In this document: positions 13,000-22,808 of the stretch, in pieces
Position numbering within the stretch: the stretch's first letter is position 1
How the letters are laid out: each line of letters opens with the position of its first letter
Source of the DNA: Ceratorhiza oryzae-sativae
Taxonomy: Eukaryota > Basidiomycota > Agaricomycetes > Cantharellales > Ceratobasidiaceae
Direction: 5' to 3'
DNA length: 64,000 nucleotides
NCBI GenBank assembly: GCA_030998015.1
Contig: JARWMV010000237.1
Location: 1 to 64,000 of the forward strand
Notes under the pieces: model-generated
The model's input: only the letters and a program-made list of their open reading frames with translations
Databases searched by the model: none
What the model was told of the DNA's origin: nothing
Made by a program: the position numbers and the translations under genes

Positions 13000-13214
13000 C
13001 ACTGCCACACAAAATGATTGACCCACATGACAGAAAATTGATGTCCTTGCTCTGTGCCCCTAACAATTATGATTCATGTACATACAAGAGCACAAATACA
13101 ATGTAGACTACTATAGAGTCCAAATGCAAAAAGAAATAGAAAAATCGATAAGCAGAGTGTTGAGAAATAAATGAAAAAGGTTTGGGTCTGGGTCAATCAT
13201 TTTGCACGATGTAA
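13000..13214 (+). repeat. left terminal inverted repeat of Tc1 copy 2
   Basis: Matches the reverse complement of 14,373-14,586 with scattered, mostly transition differences. It starts with CACTGCCACACAAAATGATT; the CAAAATGATTGACC motif recurs inverted at its inner end. Confidence 0.9.
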
Positions 13215-13273
13215 GCAAATAGTACTCCCCCTCTGCCAGACACAGTAGAAAGACTCACTTTGTTCAATCTTTT

Positions 13274-14296
13274 CTAATACCTAGTATTCCCTCCCTTGGC
13301 CTTTACAACTGCAGCTACTTGGTGGGCCATTGACCTATAGAGCTTTTGGATATAGCTCAGTGGTATCTTCTTCCACTCACTCCTCAGCACCTTGGCCATT
13401 TCAGTGCAATTTGTGGGAAGCAGCAGTGTAGCACAAACAGCAGAATCAAGGTACACCCACACATGCTTGATTGGGTTCATATCCAGGCTGCTAGCAGGCC
13501 ATGGAAGAACTTTGATGCAACAATTGAGCAGCCATTTCTTGGTCAACCAAGCAGTGTGCTTTGGATTGTTGTCATGCTGAAAGATGACAGAAGATGGGCA
13601 AGTGCAGGATTTGATCAGGGGGCAGAGGAACTTGGTAGACAGTGTTTCAGTGTATTTGACAGCAGTCAGCATACTGTCAATAATGTGCAGTTGCCCAATG
13701 CCACTTGCAGTTATGTACCCCCATACAATGACATGGCCACCACCATGTTTGACCACTGGTTTCACATGCTCTGGCTTTGCAGGGGCTCCAACCTTCTTGT
13801 AGTAGATATCTGGGCCTCCAGAGCCAAAAACAAAGAATTTTGACTTGTCAGAAAATATCGCCCTTGCCCAATCTATCTTGTCCCATGTTAAATGGTTGCA
13901 TCCCCATTGCAAACAGCGCTGGCACTTCTTTTGATCAAGCAGGGGTTGTTGGCGTTGACAGTAAACATGAAATCCCAGCTCTATCAATTGCTGTCTGACT
14001 GTATCAATGCTAAGATTGGGGAAAAAGTTGCGTTGTAGCTCAGCAGCTGTTTTGACAACACCACAAGAAATCAGTAGTGCAGCCCATTGACCCACCAATT
14101 TGTCCATTTTATGTGGCTGACCAGTAGAATGCCCAGGAGTAAAAATATCATCACTGCATAGGTAGCTAGACCAGATATGCCCAACTGTTATATAGCCTAT
14201 GGGTGACAACCTGCTAGCTACATCCAAGTCAGTAAGGCCCTTTTGTTTGAGATGAACAATATATGCATGTTTTGAGGGAGAAATTGCAGCCACCAT
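13274..14296 (-). CDS. Tc1-type transposase, full-length ORF with a damaged catalytic triad
   Basis: A 340-codon open frame, the usual length for Tc1 transposases. The N-terminal half has helix-turn-helix-like DNA-binding segments (LTDLDVASRL). The catalytic half shows AIFSDKSKFFVFG (first Asp), GGGHVIVWGYI, FQHDNNPKHTA (second Asp) and DMNPIKHVWVYL. The third block normally reads NPIEH, so the catalytic acidic residue is Lys here: a single G-to-A change on the coding strand. DKS for DES is a similar change. The protein is therefore probably inactive although the frame is intact. The cut-and-paste reaction is known from the family. Confidence 0.9.
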   Translation of the reverse strand: MVAAISPSKHAYIVHLKQKGLTDLDVASRLSPIGYITVGHIWSSYLCSDDIFTPGHSTGQPHKMDKLVGQWAALLISCGVVKTAAELQRNFFPNLSIDTVRQQLIELGFHVYCQRQQPLLDQKKCQRCLQWGCNHLTWDKIDWARAIFSDKSKFFVFGSGGPDIYYKKVGAPAKPEHVKPVVKHGGGHVIVWGYITASGIGQLHIIDSMLTAVKYTETLSTKFLCPLIKSCTCPSSVIFQHDNNPKHTAWLTKKWLLNCCIKVLPWPASSLDMNPIKHVWVYLDSAVCATLLLPTNCTEMAKVLRSEWKKIPLSYIQKLYRSMAHQVAAVVKAKGGNTRY

Positions 14297-14372
14297 TATA
14301 CAGAAAAATTGAAGAAATACATGCTGGTAAGTGGCAAGGAGTTGAGGAGAGAAGTAGGGATTGGCTTTTGAT

Positions 14373-14586
14373 TACATCATGCAAAATGATTGACCCAGAC
14401 CCAAACCTTTTTCATTTATTTCTCAACACTCTGCTTATCAATTTTTCAATTTCTTTTTGTGTTCAGACTCTATAGTAGTCTACATTGTATTCATGCTCTT
14501 GTATGTACATGAATTGCAATAGTTAGGGGTGCAGAGCAAGGGTGTTGATTTTCTGTCACATAGGTCAATCATTTTGCATGGCAGTG
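14373..14586 (-). repeat. right terminal inverted repeat of Tc1 copy 2
   Basis: Inverted partner of 13,000-13,214, ending GGCAGTG before the TA duplication. The motif GGTCAATCATTTTGCA stands at the outer end and its inverse GCAAAATGATTGACC at the inner end (about 14,380-14,395). Confidence 0.9.
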
Positions 14587-14662
14587 TAGCCTAGATCATA
14601 TCAATGAATGTTGGTTTCTTGAGTGGTAATAAGAAAGGTACTTACTGGGTAGAGATACAAGA

Positions 14663-15242
14663 TGTTATGACCTGCCTAGCAGACATAACCTAACAACCAA
14701 ATATTGTAGAGATTTATGGCATTTTTCCCGAAGCGGAACAAACCATAAACAAGATCATGTGATCTTGGGCACTTACCCAACGATTAAGCGCTGGTGGTTA
14801 CCCTGAACTTGCTCCAGTGTTTCTCTCCCATGTTACTTGGAGCGAGGAGCAAGTTGTCACGTGACCTTGGTGCTTACTCAGCGATCAAGTGCCAGGTGCT
14901 TAAAGTCCAAAAGTCACATGACCCTTGGACCTTGCGCGGCTCTATAAGATTCGGAGCCACACAAACTTAGGATAAACAATTACCTAAGACCTAGTACTAT
15001 ATAGAACCTATAACTGCTGTAGACAGCACTTAGGAAAGGGGGGCCACTGCAGCAACCGCAGTCACATGTATATAAGGGGAGTAAAGCAAGACTGAACGCC
15101 TCAGCTTGCTTTATCTTGTCAACCACCATAGACCATGGCAAACACTGTAACTAGAACGCTCAATACATACTGCATAGCACCAAACTGTCAACGCAGCCAC
15201 TACTTAAGTGCTCCACAAGGGAGCCTCCAGAGGGTCACAACA
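14663..15242 (+). repeat. 5' LTR of gypsy A (580 bp)
   Basis: It aligns with 30,465-31,145 but has one fewer copy of an internal repeat of about 100 bp. Many differences are CG in the 3' LTR against TG or CA here. A TATA-like CTATAAG lies near 14,942. The downstream TGGCGAAC near 15,270 is a possible primer-binding site. Confidence 0.9.
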
Positions 15243-15363
15243 TTATAAAGCAAGCTCTTAACTTAACTAGTGGCGAACATAAGTATACTACACAGATACT
15301 AAGGGCTGAGTACACAAGAAAACCAGCTAACTCCTGTGATACATAAGAGAACATAAAGAAACT

Positions 15364-17196
15364 ATGTCACAGAGACCACAAACTCGATCTCAAAGCAGAG
15401 TGGCAAATAGTAGGCCACAATCACCCAAACCCATTGCTTCCCCAGAGGCTGAAGGTAACCCAGATGAGACCCTCCAAGGAATGCCAGGGGGGTTGCCACA
15501 AAACCCACAACCAGTGGCTCAACCCAACCCCACTTGGGCCCCCATCCTGGGAGGGGAAATAGGGGGAATACCACTCTGCAGCCCTCAACCGCCAATTCAC
15601 CTGATAAATCCAGACCCAGAAGATATCTCAAATCCAGAGAGGGATGAGGTAGAAGATATGACCCAAACCATATACGAACAAGGCACAGCCTTGGCGGAAG
15701 AGGCAAGGACACAACCCCAGCCAGGTCCCAGAGCCATAGCCACTGCCAACCCTATTCACACCATTGCCACAGCCATCAGGGCGGTGCTCAAGGAACTTAG
15801 AGACAATAATCATAGGGAACTAGAAAAGGCAATCACAGGTATAAATCAGTGTCAAATATCACTAACCTGACAAGAAGGAAACGTGGACTGGATGGTAAGG
15901 TCAATGGAAACATCCAACAAAAATGTCCTCTATGTGGCAAAGAACCAGGACGACCTAAAAGCAGAAATGGGGAACCTGATAAAAGAATTAAAGGACATCT
16001 CCATGGAAATAAACCAGGTACTGGGAATGCAAGAGCGAAAGCTTGAAAGCTTAGAGAAGAAAACCAAAAACACAGGGGAGATCCTAATCGCATTAGAACA
16101 ACGAGTAACCGATCTAGGAAATGAGCTCCGGAAAACAACTGAAGCAGGAAGGCCAAGGGAAAGGACAGAAGAAACCAGGGGAAGAACTAGGGTGGTCATA
16201 GGAAGCCCCTCACGATCCCCCTCAGCCTCCCCAGTACGAACACCCTTTCTGGGAAGAACCTTCCAGGCTGAGTCCACAATAAGACCCCGAACAGAACCTC
16301 CATCCCAAGCAAACCAACCTACCCTTGCTGCAAACCACACTCCTAAGGAGGCAACTAGGGAGACCCAGCAAATTTAATGGGAAAAAGGGGAAGGAAGCAG
16401 AGAACTTCATAATCAGCATGGAACTTTTCTTTGCTGACTATGACGAATCAGCCTTTGATGACCGAAAAAAGATATCTGCTGTGCTAATGAACATGGAGGA
16501 TGGGGAAGCAGCAAACTGGGCACAACCTTACCGCCGGAAACTACTAGCAGGCGAACACACAGGTATTCTTGCATCCTGGAAGGATTTCAGGAAGGGATTC
16601 CTGGATGCTTTTAATGACCCAGTCATAAAGGAAAAGACCATCCGGAAACTAAGGAAATTAACACAGACCAAGAGTGCATTGGATTATGCTACCCAATTCC
16701 GGATCCTGATCCAAGAGGTAGACTGGAACCAGGAAGCCCTCAAGGACCAATTCAGGGAAGGGTTAAAACCCGAAGTACGACAAGAGATCTTAAGGATTGA
16801 AGTACTGGCAAATGAGGCTGAAGGTCCATCATATACCTTAGATCAATTAATTGACTTTGCCTGCAAAATGGACGACATGCAGTTTGCAAACCAGAAAATG
16901 AATACAAGGACCAGCAACTCATCAAATTCAACCTGGGCACCAGCAAAATACAAACAAGGGGGAACAAGCCTTTAGGGACCAGCGGCAAACAGGGGAATAC
17001 CCAAACCAACAACATGGTAAGGATACCAAACAGTGAAAAGGACAGGCGAAGGAAAGAAGGACTCTGTATCAAATGCGGTAAATCAGGGCATGTCCTGAAG
17101 GAGTGCCGAGGCCAGTGGACCTACGACAAAGCTAAGATACAAGGGAAGGCCAGCAGACAAGTTGAGGAAGAAAGCAGCTCTGAGTCGGAAAACTAA
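15364..17196 (+). pseudogene. gag of gypsy A, broken
   Basis: Gag forms the particle and binds RNA. The ATG at 15,364 opens a Pro/Gln-rich N-terminus. An in-frame TGA at 15,868-15,870 (acc TGA caa) interrupts it, after which the same frame resumes with a coiled-coil-like Lys/Glu-rich stretch. The frame changes near 16,370, giving the retrotransposon-gag domain (KFNGKKGKEAENFI, ANWAQPYRRKLL, FRKGFLDAF, ATQFRILIQEVDW). It changes again near 16,965, leading to a CCHC zinc knuckle (CIKCGKSGHVLKEC, about 17,074-17,115). One stop and two frameshifts mean no intact Gag is made as written. Confidence 0.85.
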
Positions 17197-17213
17197 TTGG
17201 TCCTACCACTTCC

Positions 17214-18756
17214 ATGTTGGAGGACCCCAATATAACCCCTACCGCAGATGTATGTTACCTCAAGAAGTCTAGTAATCAATCAATAATATACACTACGGTA
17301 GAGGGAATCATGGAACCAGCTAAGACGCTGATTGACTCAGGATCTTCAACCAACTTCATCGATAAGGCCTATTCAAGGGAAAAAGGGATTCCAACCACCC
17401 CCCTCAAACACAAGAAATCAATTGTGGCCATTGATGGAAATGAAATCAAGGATGCCATAGAAGAAAGGGCAGAACTAAACATCGAAGTGGAAGGGAAGAC
17501 ACTAAAATGCTCCCTTTATGTAATGACCCTAGGTGACACAGACATAGTCCTAGGGAAAGAATGGCTTGAAGAAGCAGAACCTATCATAGATTGGAAAGAC
17601 CTTACCATCTCATACCCAGACGAAATCAAGGCAAGGGCAGCAAGTGAAAGCCTACAAATCCCAGAAGAATTTAGGGATTTTGAAGACCTATTTGGGGAAG
17701 AAGGCTTCCGAGAACTCCCACCCCACCGAGGTAACCTAGACTTCAAAATGGACCTGATCGAGGGAGCGGAGCTGCCAAAGCCTGCAAAGAGGTACAGTAT
17801 GTTGCCAGCAGAAACAAAGGCGCTCAGGGAGTACCTAGAGGAGGAACTAAGAAACGGGAAAATAAGGCCCAGCCAGTCAGTTGTAGCTGCACCCTGTTTC
17901 TATGTGAACAAAGCAGATGGAGGGCTTAGGTTGGTAGTCGACTACCGTAAGATGAACGACATCACCAAGCCAGACAGGTTTCCACTTCCAATCCAAATAG
18001 AATTGATTGAGAGACTGAAGGATGCAACCATCTATTCGAAAATGGATGTTCGATGGGGGTTCAACAACATCAGGGTAAAAGAGGGAGACAAATGGAAAAC
18101 AGCTTTCAGGACAGGAGAAGGCCAGTTTGAATGCTTGGTCATGCCATTCGGAGTAAAAGAAGGACCAAGAACCTTTACCAGGTTCATGATGGAAAAGTTC
18201 TGTGATATAATAGACGATTATGTGGTAATCTACATGGACGATGTACTAGTGTTTTCCAGAAACAGGGAAGAACACGTACAACATGTCAGGGAAGTGTTAA
18301 GAAGAATGAGGGAAAACCACCTCTTCCTCAAACCACACAAGTGTCAGTTCTTTGTGAAGGAGGTAAGCTTCATTGGAATTGTCATATCCCCAGAAGGGAT
18401 ATTGATGGAAAAGGAAAAGGTAAAGGCAGTTCTAGAATGGCCAGAACCTAACACAGTAAAAGAAGTCCAAGCCTTCCTAGGCTTTGTGGGGTTCTATAGA
18501 AGGTGGATAGAGAAGTTTAGTACCTTAGCCAAACCCCTCACAGATCTCACCCAAAAAGATGTCAAATTCCTGTGGGAAAGAAAACAACAGGAGGCATTTG
18601 AAGCCATCAAAGAAGCAGTAGCTAGAGAACCAGTCCTGATCCACCCAAACCCAAACAGGCCATACATACTGGAAACAGATGCCTCAGGAGTGGCCATGGG
18701 GGCAGTACTAAGCCAAAAGGGTGATGACAACTGATTGCATCCAATTGCCTTCCTAT
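17214..18756 (+). pseudogene. pol of gypsy A, 5' part: protease and reverse transcriptase
   Basis: An open frame of 506 codons holds the aspartic protease (TLIDSGSSTNFIDKAY), then reverse transcriptase with LVVDYRKMNDITK, MPFGVKEGP and the catalytic VIYMDDVLVFS, and the start of RNase H (ILETDASGVAMGAVLSQKG). An in-frame TGA at 18,732-18,734 follows. Sequence then continues (HPIAF) to the target-site duplication CCTAT at 18,752-18,756, where element B is inserted. Reading resumes in the same frame at 25,006. Confidence 0.9.
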
Positions 18757-19267
18757 TGTCAGAGCTACGACCTGAACAGGAACGTCAAACACCTAAGTGG
18801 TGATGACAAGCCTATGGGCGGCGATGCCGGAGGCTTTACTGACAACGTCTAAGGTGGGACGTGCAGTGAAGGTGCGATAAGACGCAAGGGAGTAGGGTAG
18901 TAGGTGCACTTGTCCTTAAGAGGACTGGGCAGGGACTATGGACTGGTAAGTCACACAGGTAGTAGAAGGGGTACGACAGGAGGTCGAGTTCTGAGGCTTA
19001 AGGCTCTCAGACTCTCCCTTATATATTCATGGCCGAGGCAGTACAAATCAAATACCAGGACCAATAAGAAGCTAATAGTGCCACGTCACGACAGAGCATT
19101 CCGGTAACACCAAACATTGAGTCAACAACAACAAGGTCACGTGACATGAAGGTAGATAAACCACATATATCTGAATAAACGGGACTTGTCCAAAACATCA
19201 TAAAAAAGGAAGTTATAAAATATAGAAAATTCATAATAAAATCGTGGTCATGGTCTAGGCCATGACA
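18757..19267 (-). repeat. LTR of gypsy B (3' LTR in element orientation)
   Basis: 511 bp. It keeps CG at the five positions where the other LTR has CA or TG. Immediately beyond its inner end lies a C7 run on the plus strand, the polypurine tract of the element. Confidence 0.95.
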
Positions 19268-19278
19268 CTTCCCCCCCA

Positions 19279-22200
19279 TTAAGGCCTGGGCGCATCAGGG
19301 TGATCTTGGTGGAAATTGGATAAAGCTTCCGGTGCATTCTTGAGGTGGGCTTTAGGTTCCCAACTATTTTCTTCTGCGCCGTAGCCTTTCCAGCTGACAT
19401 AATATTCAAGTCTCCGACCGACTTTGCGTGAGTCCAGGATACGCTCCACTTCATATTGTTCCTCTCCTTCAGGGGTTATTACTGTAGGTACTGGGACAGG
19501 GTCCCTTTGGTAATCATCCACTGGTTTAGGATACAGAAGGGCAGTATGGAAAACCAGGTATACTTTCATGGACTTGGGCAAGTCCAATTTAAATGTATAT
19601 TTCCCAATTTGTTCAACGACCTTGTAGGGACCGAAGCGCCTATTATCCAACTTCTTGGATGGTCGGATGGTTTTGATATTTGATCCGTCTAAGAAAACCT
19701 TTGAGCCTACTTCGATCTTGGTTGCCTCACAATGCTTTCGATTGTAGTATTCTGAGTAAGTGCGATTTGCAATCGTGAGTGCAGCCTTGGCCTCTTCATG
19801 GATAGTTTTGAGGTGATCGGCATATTCATTGGCTTGAGGGACACTGCTTCCTTTGGTATTTCCAACCATAAAGTCTGGATTGTAGCCATAGCAGGCAAAG
19901 AATGGAGTATGTTTTGATCCAGCATGTTTCCCATTGTTATACGCAAATTCTCCAAGAGGTAGCGCAGCAACCCAGTCCGTCTGACGATGGTTTATATAAT
20001 GACGCAGATAGATTTTGATGAACTGGTTGAGTCTTTCACTTTGACCGTCTACCTGTGGTCGGTAGGCTGTGGAATAATGTGGCTCTATACCGAGGCGACT
20101 GTACACTTGGCGTAGGAATTTGGCGTTGAAGTTGGGGCTGCAGTCAGAGATTGTTTTTCGGGGAAGTCCATGTAGTTTCCAGACAAAGTTTACAAACAGG
20201 TTTGCGACATCTACCGCAGTGGCGTTTGAGTGCGTTGGTATAAAGTGCACCATCTTCGATAAACGATCGACCACTGTGAGTATTGCATCATAACCTTCAG
20301 ACATCGGCAATCCGACAATCAGGTCGTAAGTGATTTCTTCCCAGGGTTTATTGGGTAAGTCTATGGGTTGGAGTAAACCCAGAGGAGCCTGATTTGAATG
20401 CTTGTTGCGGATGCAAGAGTCGCATGCCTGGACATATTTGACAATGGACTTTTTCATTCCCGACCAATAGTAATCCCTTGATACAAGATCTAAGGTTCGG
20501 AAGTGCCCTGGGTGCCCTGCTGCAGGATTATCATGCCGGCTTTCTATTACTGCACGTCTGATTTCTAACTCGCTTGGTACATAGATTCGGTCGTGGTAGT
20601 ACAGCAGGTCATTTTCAAGACGCCAGCCTTTAACTGGGATGTTTTCCTCAAGGGACTTGAGGATCTTGGATATGGACTTGTCGTCTGGTAACGCATCCCT
20701 TATCATGTCATTGAGGGAGTGGTCAGTCAGAATTGCCGAAATGAAAAGCTCGGGGCTGATGAGCGGCGGGATTTCACCCCCCTCTTTAAGTGCCTGTTCC
20801 CGGAGGTCTTCTCGACGGGAGAGGATGTCCGCTTTGCCATTTTGTGCCCCTGAGCGGTATTTGATCCTATAATTATAATCGGCTAGGAATCCCATCCACC
20901 TTGCTTGTCTTCGATTCAGTTCCCTTTTTGTCTGGAAGAATTCTAAGTTCTTGTGATCCGACAGTACTTTAATTGGGATTACTGATCCTTCGAGCAAGTG
21001 ACGCCATTCTTTGAATGCCCTTATCATTGCCAGCAACTCTTTGTCATGTATGTCGTAGTTACGTTCGGCTGGTGATAGGGTTTTGGAATAAAATGCCACT
21101 GGATGTAGTTTTCTGTCCTTGCCTAACTGATTGAGGATTGCACCAGTGGCGTAGTCAGAAGCGTCGCATTCCAGGGTGAATTCCTTGTTGATGTCAGGTT
21201 GGATGAGGATGGGAGATTCTACTAGGGCTCTTTTAAGAATGTTAAATGAGCTTTCTTCGTTTTGACCCCACCGCCAAGGATTTTCTTTGCGGAGTAATTG
21301 GTAGAGCAGATATGCTCGTCCAGCAAAGTCCTCAATGAATTTGCGGTAGTAGTTCACGAATCCTAGGAATTCCTGAACGCCTTTCACGGTTTTCGGTGTT
21401 GCCCAATTCACCGCTTCCGTGATTTTTGCCGGGTTAGCTCGGACTCCTTCGCCGTTGGCAATGACGCCTAGATATTCCACTTCAGAAGCATTGAACACGC
21501 ATTTAGACAAGTTGCAGTACAGTTGATGAAGCCTTAATCGGCGTAGTACTTCTGCGACATGCTTGGCGTGATCTTCTGAGTTTTTCGAGAATATAAGGAT
21601 GTCGTCTAGGTATACGATTACATAGACGTCTAGAATATCTTGGAAGATTTCATTCATGAAGTTTTGGAACGCGGCTGGAGCGTTGCATAGTCCAAACGGC
21701 ATTACCAGGTATTCGAACAGGCCGTACTTTGTTTTGAACGCAGTTTTCCATTCGTCGCCTTCCTTAATCCGAACAAGATTATAACCCCATTTCAGATCCA
21801 AGGTAGTGAAAACCTGTGCACCCCGTAATTTTTCCACCAGCGTAGATATTAGTGGAATGGGGTACGAGTTTTTGACTGTATTTTCATTAAGCGCACGATA
21901 GTCGACACACATTCTCCTTTTGCCATTCTTTTTGGGTACAAAGATCACCGGGGAGCTATAACGTGACTTGGATGGTCTAATTAATCCTTTGTCAAGCTGC
22001 TCTTTGAGTATCCGGCAAAGTTCTTCATCATCTGAAGGGCGTAAGGGATATACGGGTCCTTTAACCAGTTTTTGGGGATCTTGGAGGACTATCTCCAGAT
22101 CATATGGATGATGGGGAGGTAATTCCGTCACCACATCATCGTCTGCAAAAACATCCGAATAGTCTCGGTATTCGACTGGGATGCCTTCAAGTGGTTTTGA

Positions 22201-22773
22201 AGCCACGACACCTCCAGGGTCCCTTTGGATGCCTTCAAGAGGTTGGAATACCTCGACACCTCCAAGGTCAGATTCAAATGGATCCAAATGACCACCAATA
22301 TTACCAAAGACTACATTTGATGTGGGAACACAATTTTTAATACAAAAGGCAGAGTTAAAATCAACACGTTTTATAGGCCAGTCAATATGAGGATTATGTA
22401 ACTTGAGCCATGACATTCCTAGTACTAAACTATGTCTGCCTATGTTTGCTACGTTACAAACCAACTGCTCTTTATGACTACCAATTTCTAATATAAATGT
22501 ACATTCCGAATCGACAAGTCCAGAACTGATTTCACAACCATCAATAACTTTTAATTTTTTTGGGTTTTTCTTTTTATGAGTTGGTATTTGGTATTCTGAG
22601 ACAAGGCGTGGGTGGATGAAGCAAGATGAAGCTCCTGAATCTATCATGGCCCATCCATGTAGTCTCTTCATACGATTCAAGCTTTTACTATCAGGAGTGG
22701 TCTGGACTGGAGATGCGATAAAGAATATATTTAAAGGAGATACGTTATCTACAGCATAAATTTCCAGGTCCAT
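19279..22773 (-). CDS. gypsy B pol: protease, reverse transcriptase, RNase H, integrase, chromodomain
   Basis: 1164 codons without a stop. In order: aspartic protease (MIDSGASSCFIHPRL), reverse transcriptase (CVDYRALNENT, MPFGLCNAPAAFQ, VYLDDILIFSKN), RNase H (TLECDASDYATGAIL), tether, integrase HHCC zinc finger (H..H, CDSCIRNKH), integrase core (ITYDLIVGLP, CSPNFNAKF, QVDGQSERLNQ; the usual D-R-G of the second block is DCS here), and a C-terminal chromodomain (EYYVSWKGYGAEENSWEP). Chromodomains of this kind direct insertion to heterochromatin. It starts 36 bases after the gag stop in another frame, so expression probably needs frameshifting or reinitiation. Confidence 0.95.
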   Translation of the reverse strand: MDLEIYAVDNVSPLNIFFIASPVQTTPDSKSLNRMKRLHGWAMIDSGASSCFIHPRLVSEYQIPTHKKKNPKKLKVIDGCEISSGLVDSECTFILEIGSHKEQLVCNVANIGRHSLVLGMSWLKLHNPHIDWPIKRVDFNSAFCIKNCVPTSNVVFGNIGGHLDPFESDLGGVEVFQPLEGIQRDPGGVVASKPLEGIPVEYRDYSDVFADDDVVTELPPHHPYDLEIVLQDPQKLVKGPVYPLRPSDDEELCRILKEQLDKGLIRPSKSRYSSPVIFVPKKNGKRRMCVDYRALNENTVKNSYPIPLISTLVEKLRGAQVFTTLDLKWGYNLVRIKEGDEWKTAFKTKYGLFEYLVMPFGLCNAPAAFQNFMNEIFQDILDVYVIVYLDDILIFSKNSEDHAKHVAEVLRRLRLHQLYCNLSKCVFNASEVEYLGVIANGEGVRANPAKITEAVNWATPKTVKGVQEFLGFVNYYRKFIEDFAGRAYLLYQLLRKENPWRWGQNEESSFNILKRALVESPILIQPDINKEFTLECDASDYATGAILNQLGKDRKLHPVAFYSKTLSPAERNYDIHDKELLAMIRAFKEWRHLLEGSVIPIKVLSDHKNLEFFQTKRELNRRQARWMGFLADYNYRIKYRSGAQNGKADILSRREDLREQALKEGGEIPPLISPELFISAILTDHSLNDMIRDALPDDKSISKILKSLEENIPVKGWRLENDLLYYHDRIYVPSELEIRRAVIESRHDNPAAGHPGHFRTLDLVSRDYYWSGMKKSIVKYVQACDSCIRNKHSNQAPLGLLQPIDLPNKPWEEITYDLIVGLPMSEGYDAILTVVDRLSKMVHFIPTHSNATAVDVANLFVNFVWKLHGLPRKTISDCSPNFNAKFLRQVYSRLGIEPHYSTAYRPQVDGQSERLNQFIKIYLRHYINHRQTDWVAALPLGEFAYNNGKHAGSKHTPFFACYGYNPDFMVGNTKGSSVPQANEYADHLKTIHEEAKAALTIANRTYSEYYNRKHCEATKIEVGSKVFLDGSNIKTIRPSKKLDNRRFGPYKVVEQIGKYTFKLDLPKSMKVYLVFHTALLYPKPVDDYQRDPVPVPTVITPEGEEQYEVERILDSRKVGRRLEYYVSWKGYGAEENSWEPKAHLKNAPEALSNFHQDHPDAPRP

Positions 22774-22808
22774 GTTTGGTTCCTCTGAGACGCTTGCTCC
22801 ATCTGCGT

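Larger units (their letters stand above)
13000..14586 (-). mobile_element. Tc1-type transposon, complete with long inverted repeats
   Basis: A 1587-bp element flanked on both sides by the TA duplication (12,998-12,999 and 14,587-14,588) expected of Tc1/mariner insertion. Ends begin CACTGCCA. It carries one transposase ORF and terminal inverted repeats of about 215 bp. It is inserted into the hAT remnant. Confidence 0.9.
12117..14662 (-). pseudogene. hAT-family transposase remnant, interrupted by Tc1 copy 2
   Basis: Minus-strand pieces at 14,662-14,587 and 12,999-12,117 read as one protein once the Tc1 element at 13,000-14,586 is removed. Visible hAT-like stretches include SRYIASKPTLAKYAI, LPLYHALIDQWCDL, HAIAAGINKLEAYL, PAHIVAMALN and WYKWID. 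Further down, the ORF at 12,554-12,117 ends SPIDYWLVHTLHN, just before where hAT proteins carry the C-terminal dimerisation region, which is missing. Several in-frame TGA or TAG codons sit where Arg or Gln is expected, consistent with C-to-T decay. The 5' part is cut by the LTR of gypsy A at 14,663. Confidence 0.7.
7915..14722. other. CpG-depleted block of decayed transposons
   Basis: Reading every line, I find about nine CG dinucleotides in 6.8 kb, with none between 7915 and 10,018. The sequence on both sides has several per 60 bases. The block holds two Tc1 copies, a hAT remnant, a direct-repeat pair and an LTR-like promoter. TG and CA are abundant, as expected if methylated CpG decayed to TpG/CpA. 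Confidence 0.85.

Noticed and set aside
8108..14586. Classical repeat-induced point mutation as the cause of decay
   Set aside because: The loss is specific to CG dinucleotides; CA remains abundant, unlike ascomycete RIP, which prefers CpA. Deamination of methylated CpG fits better.
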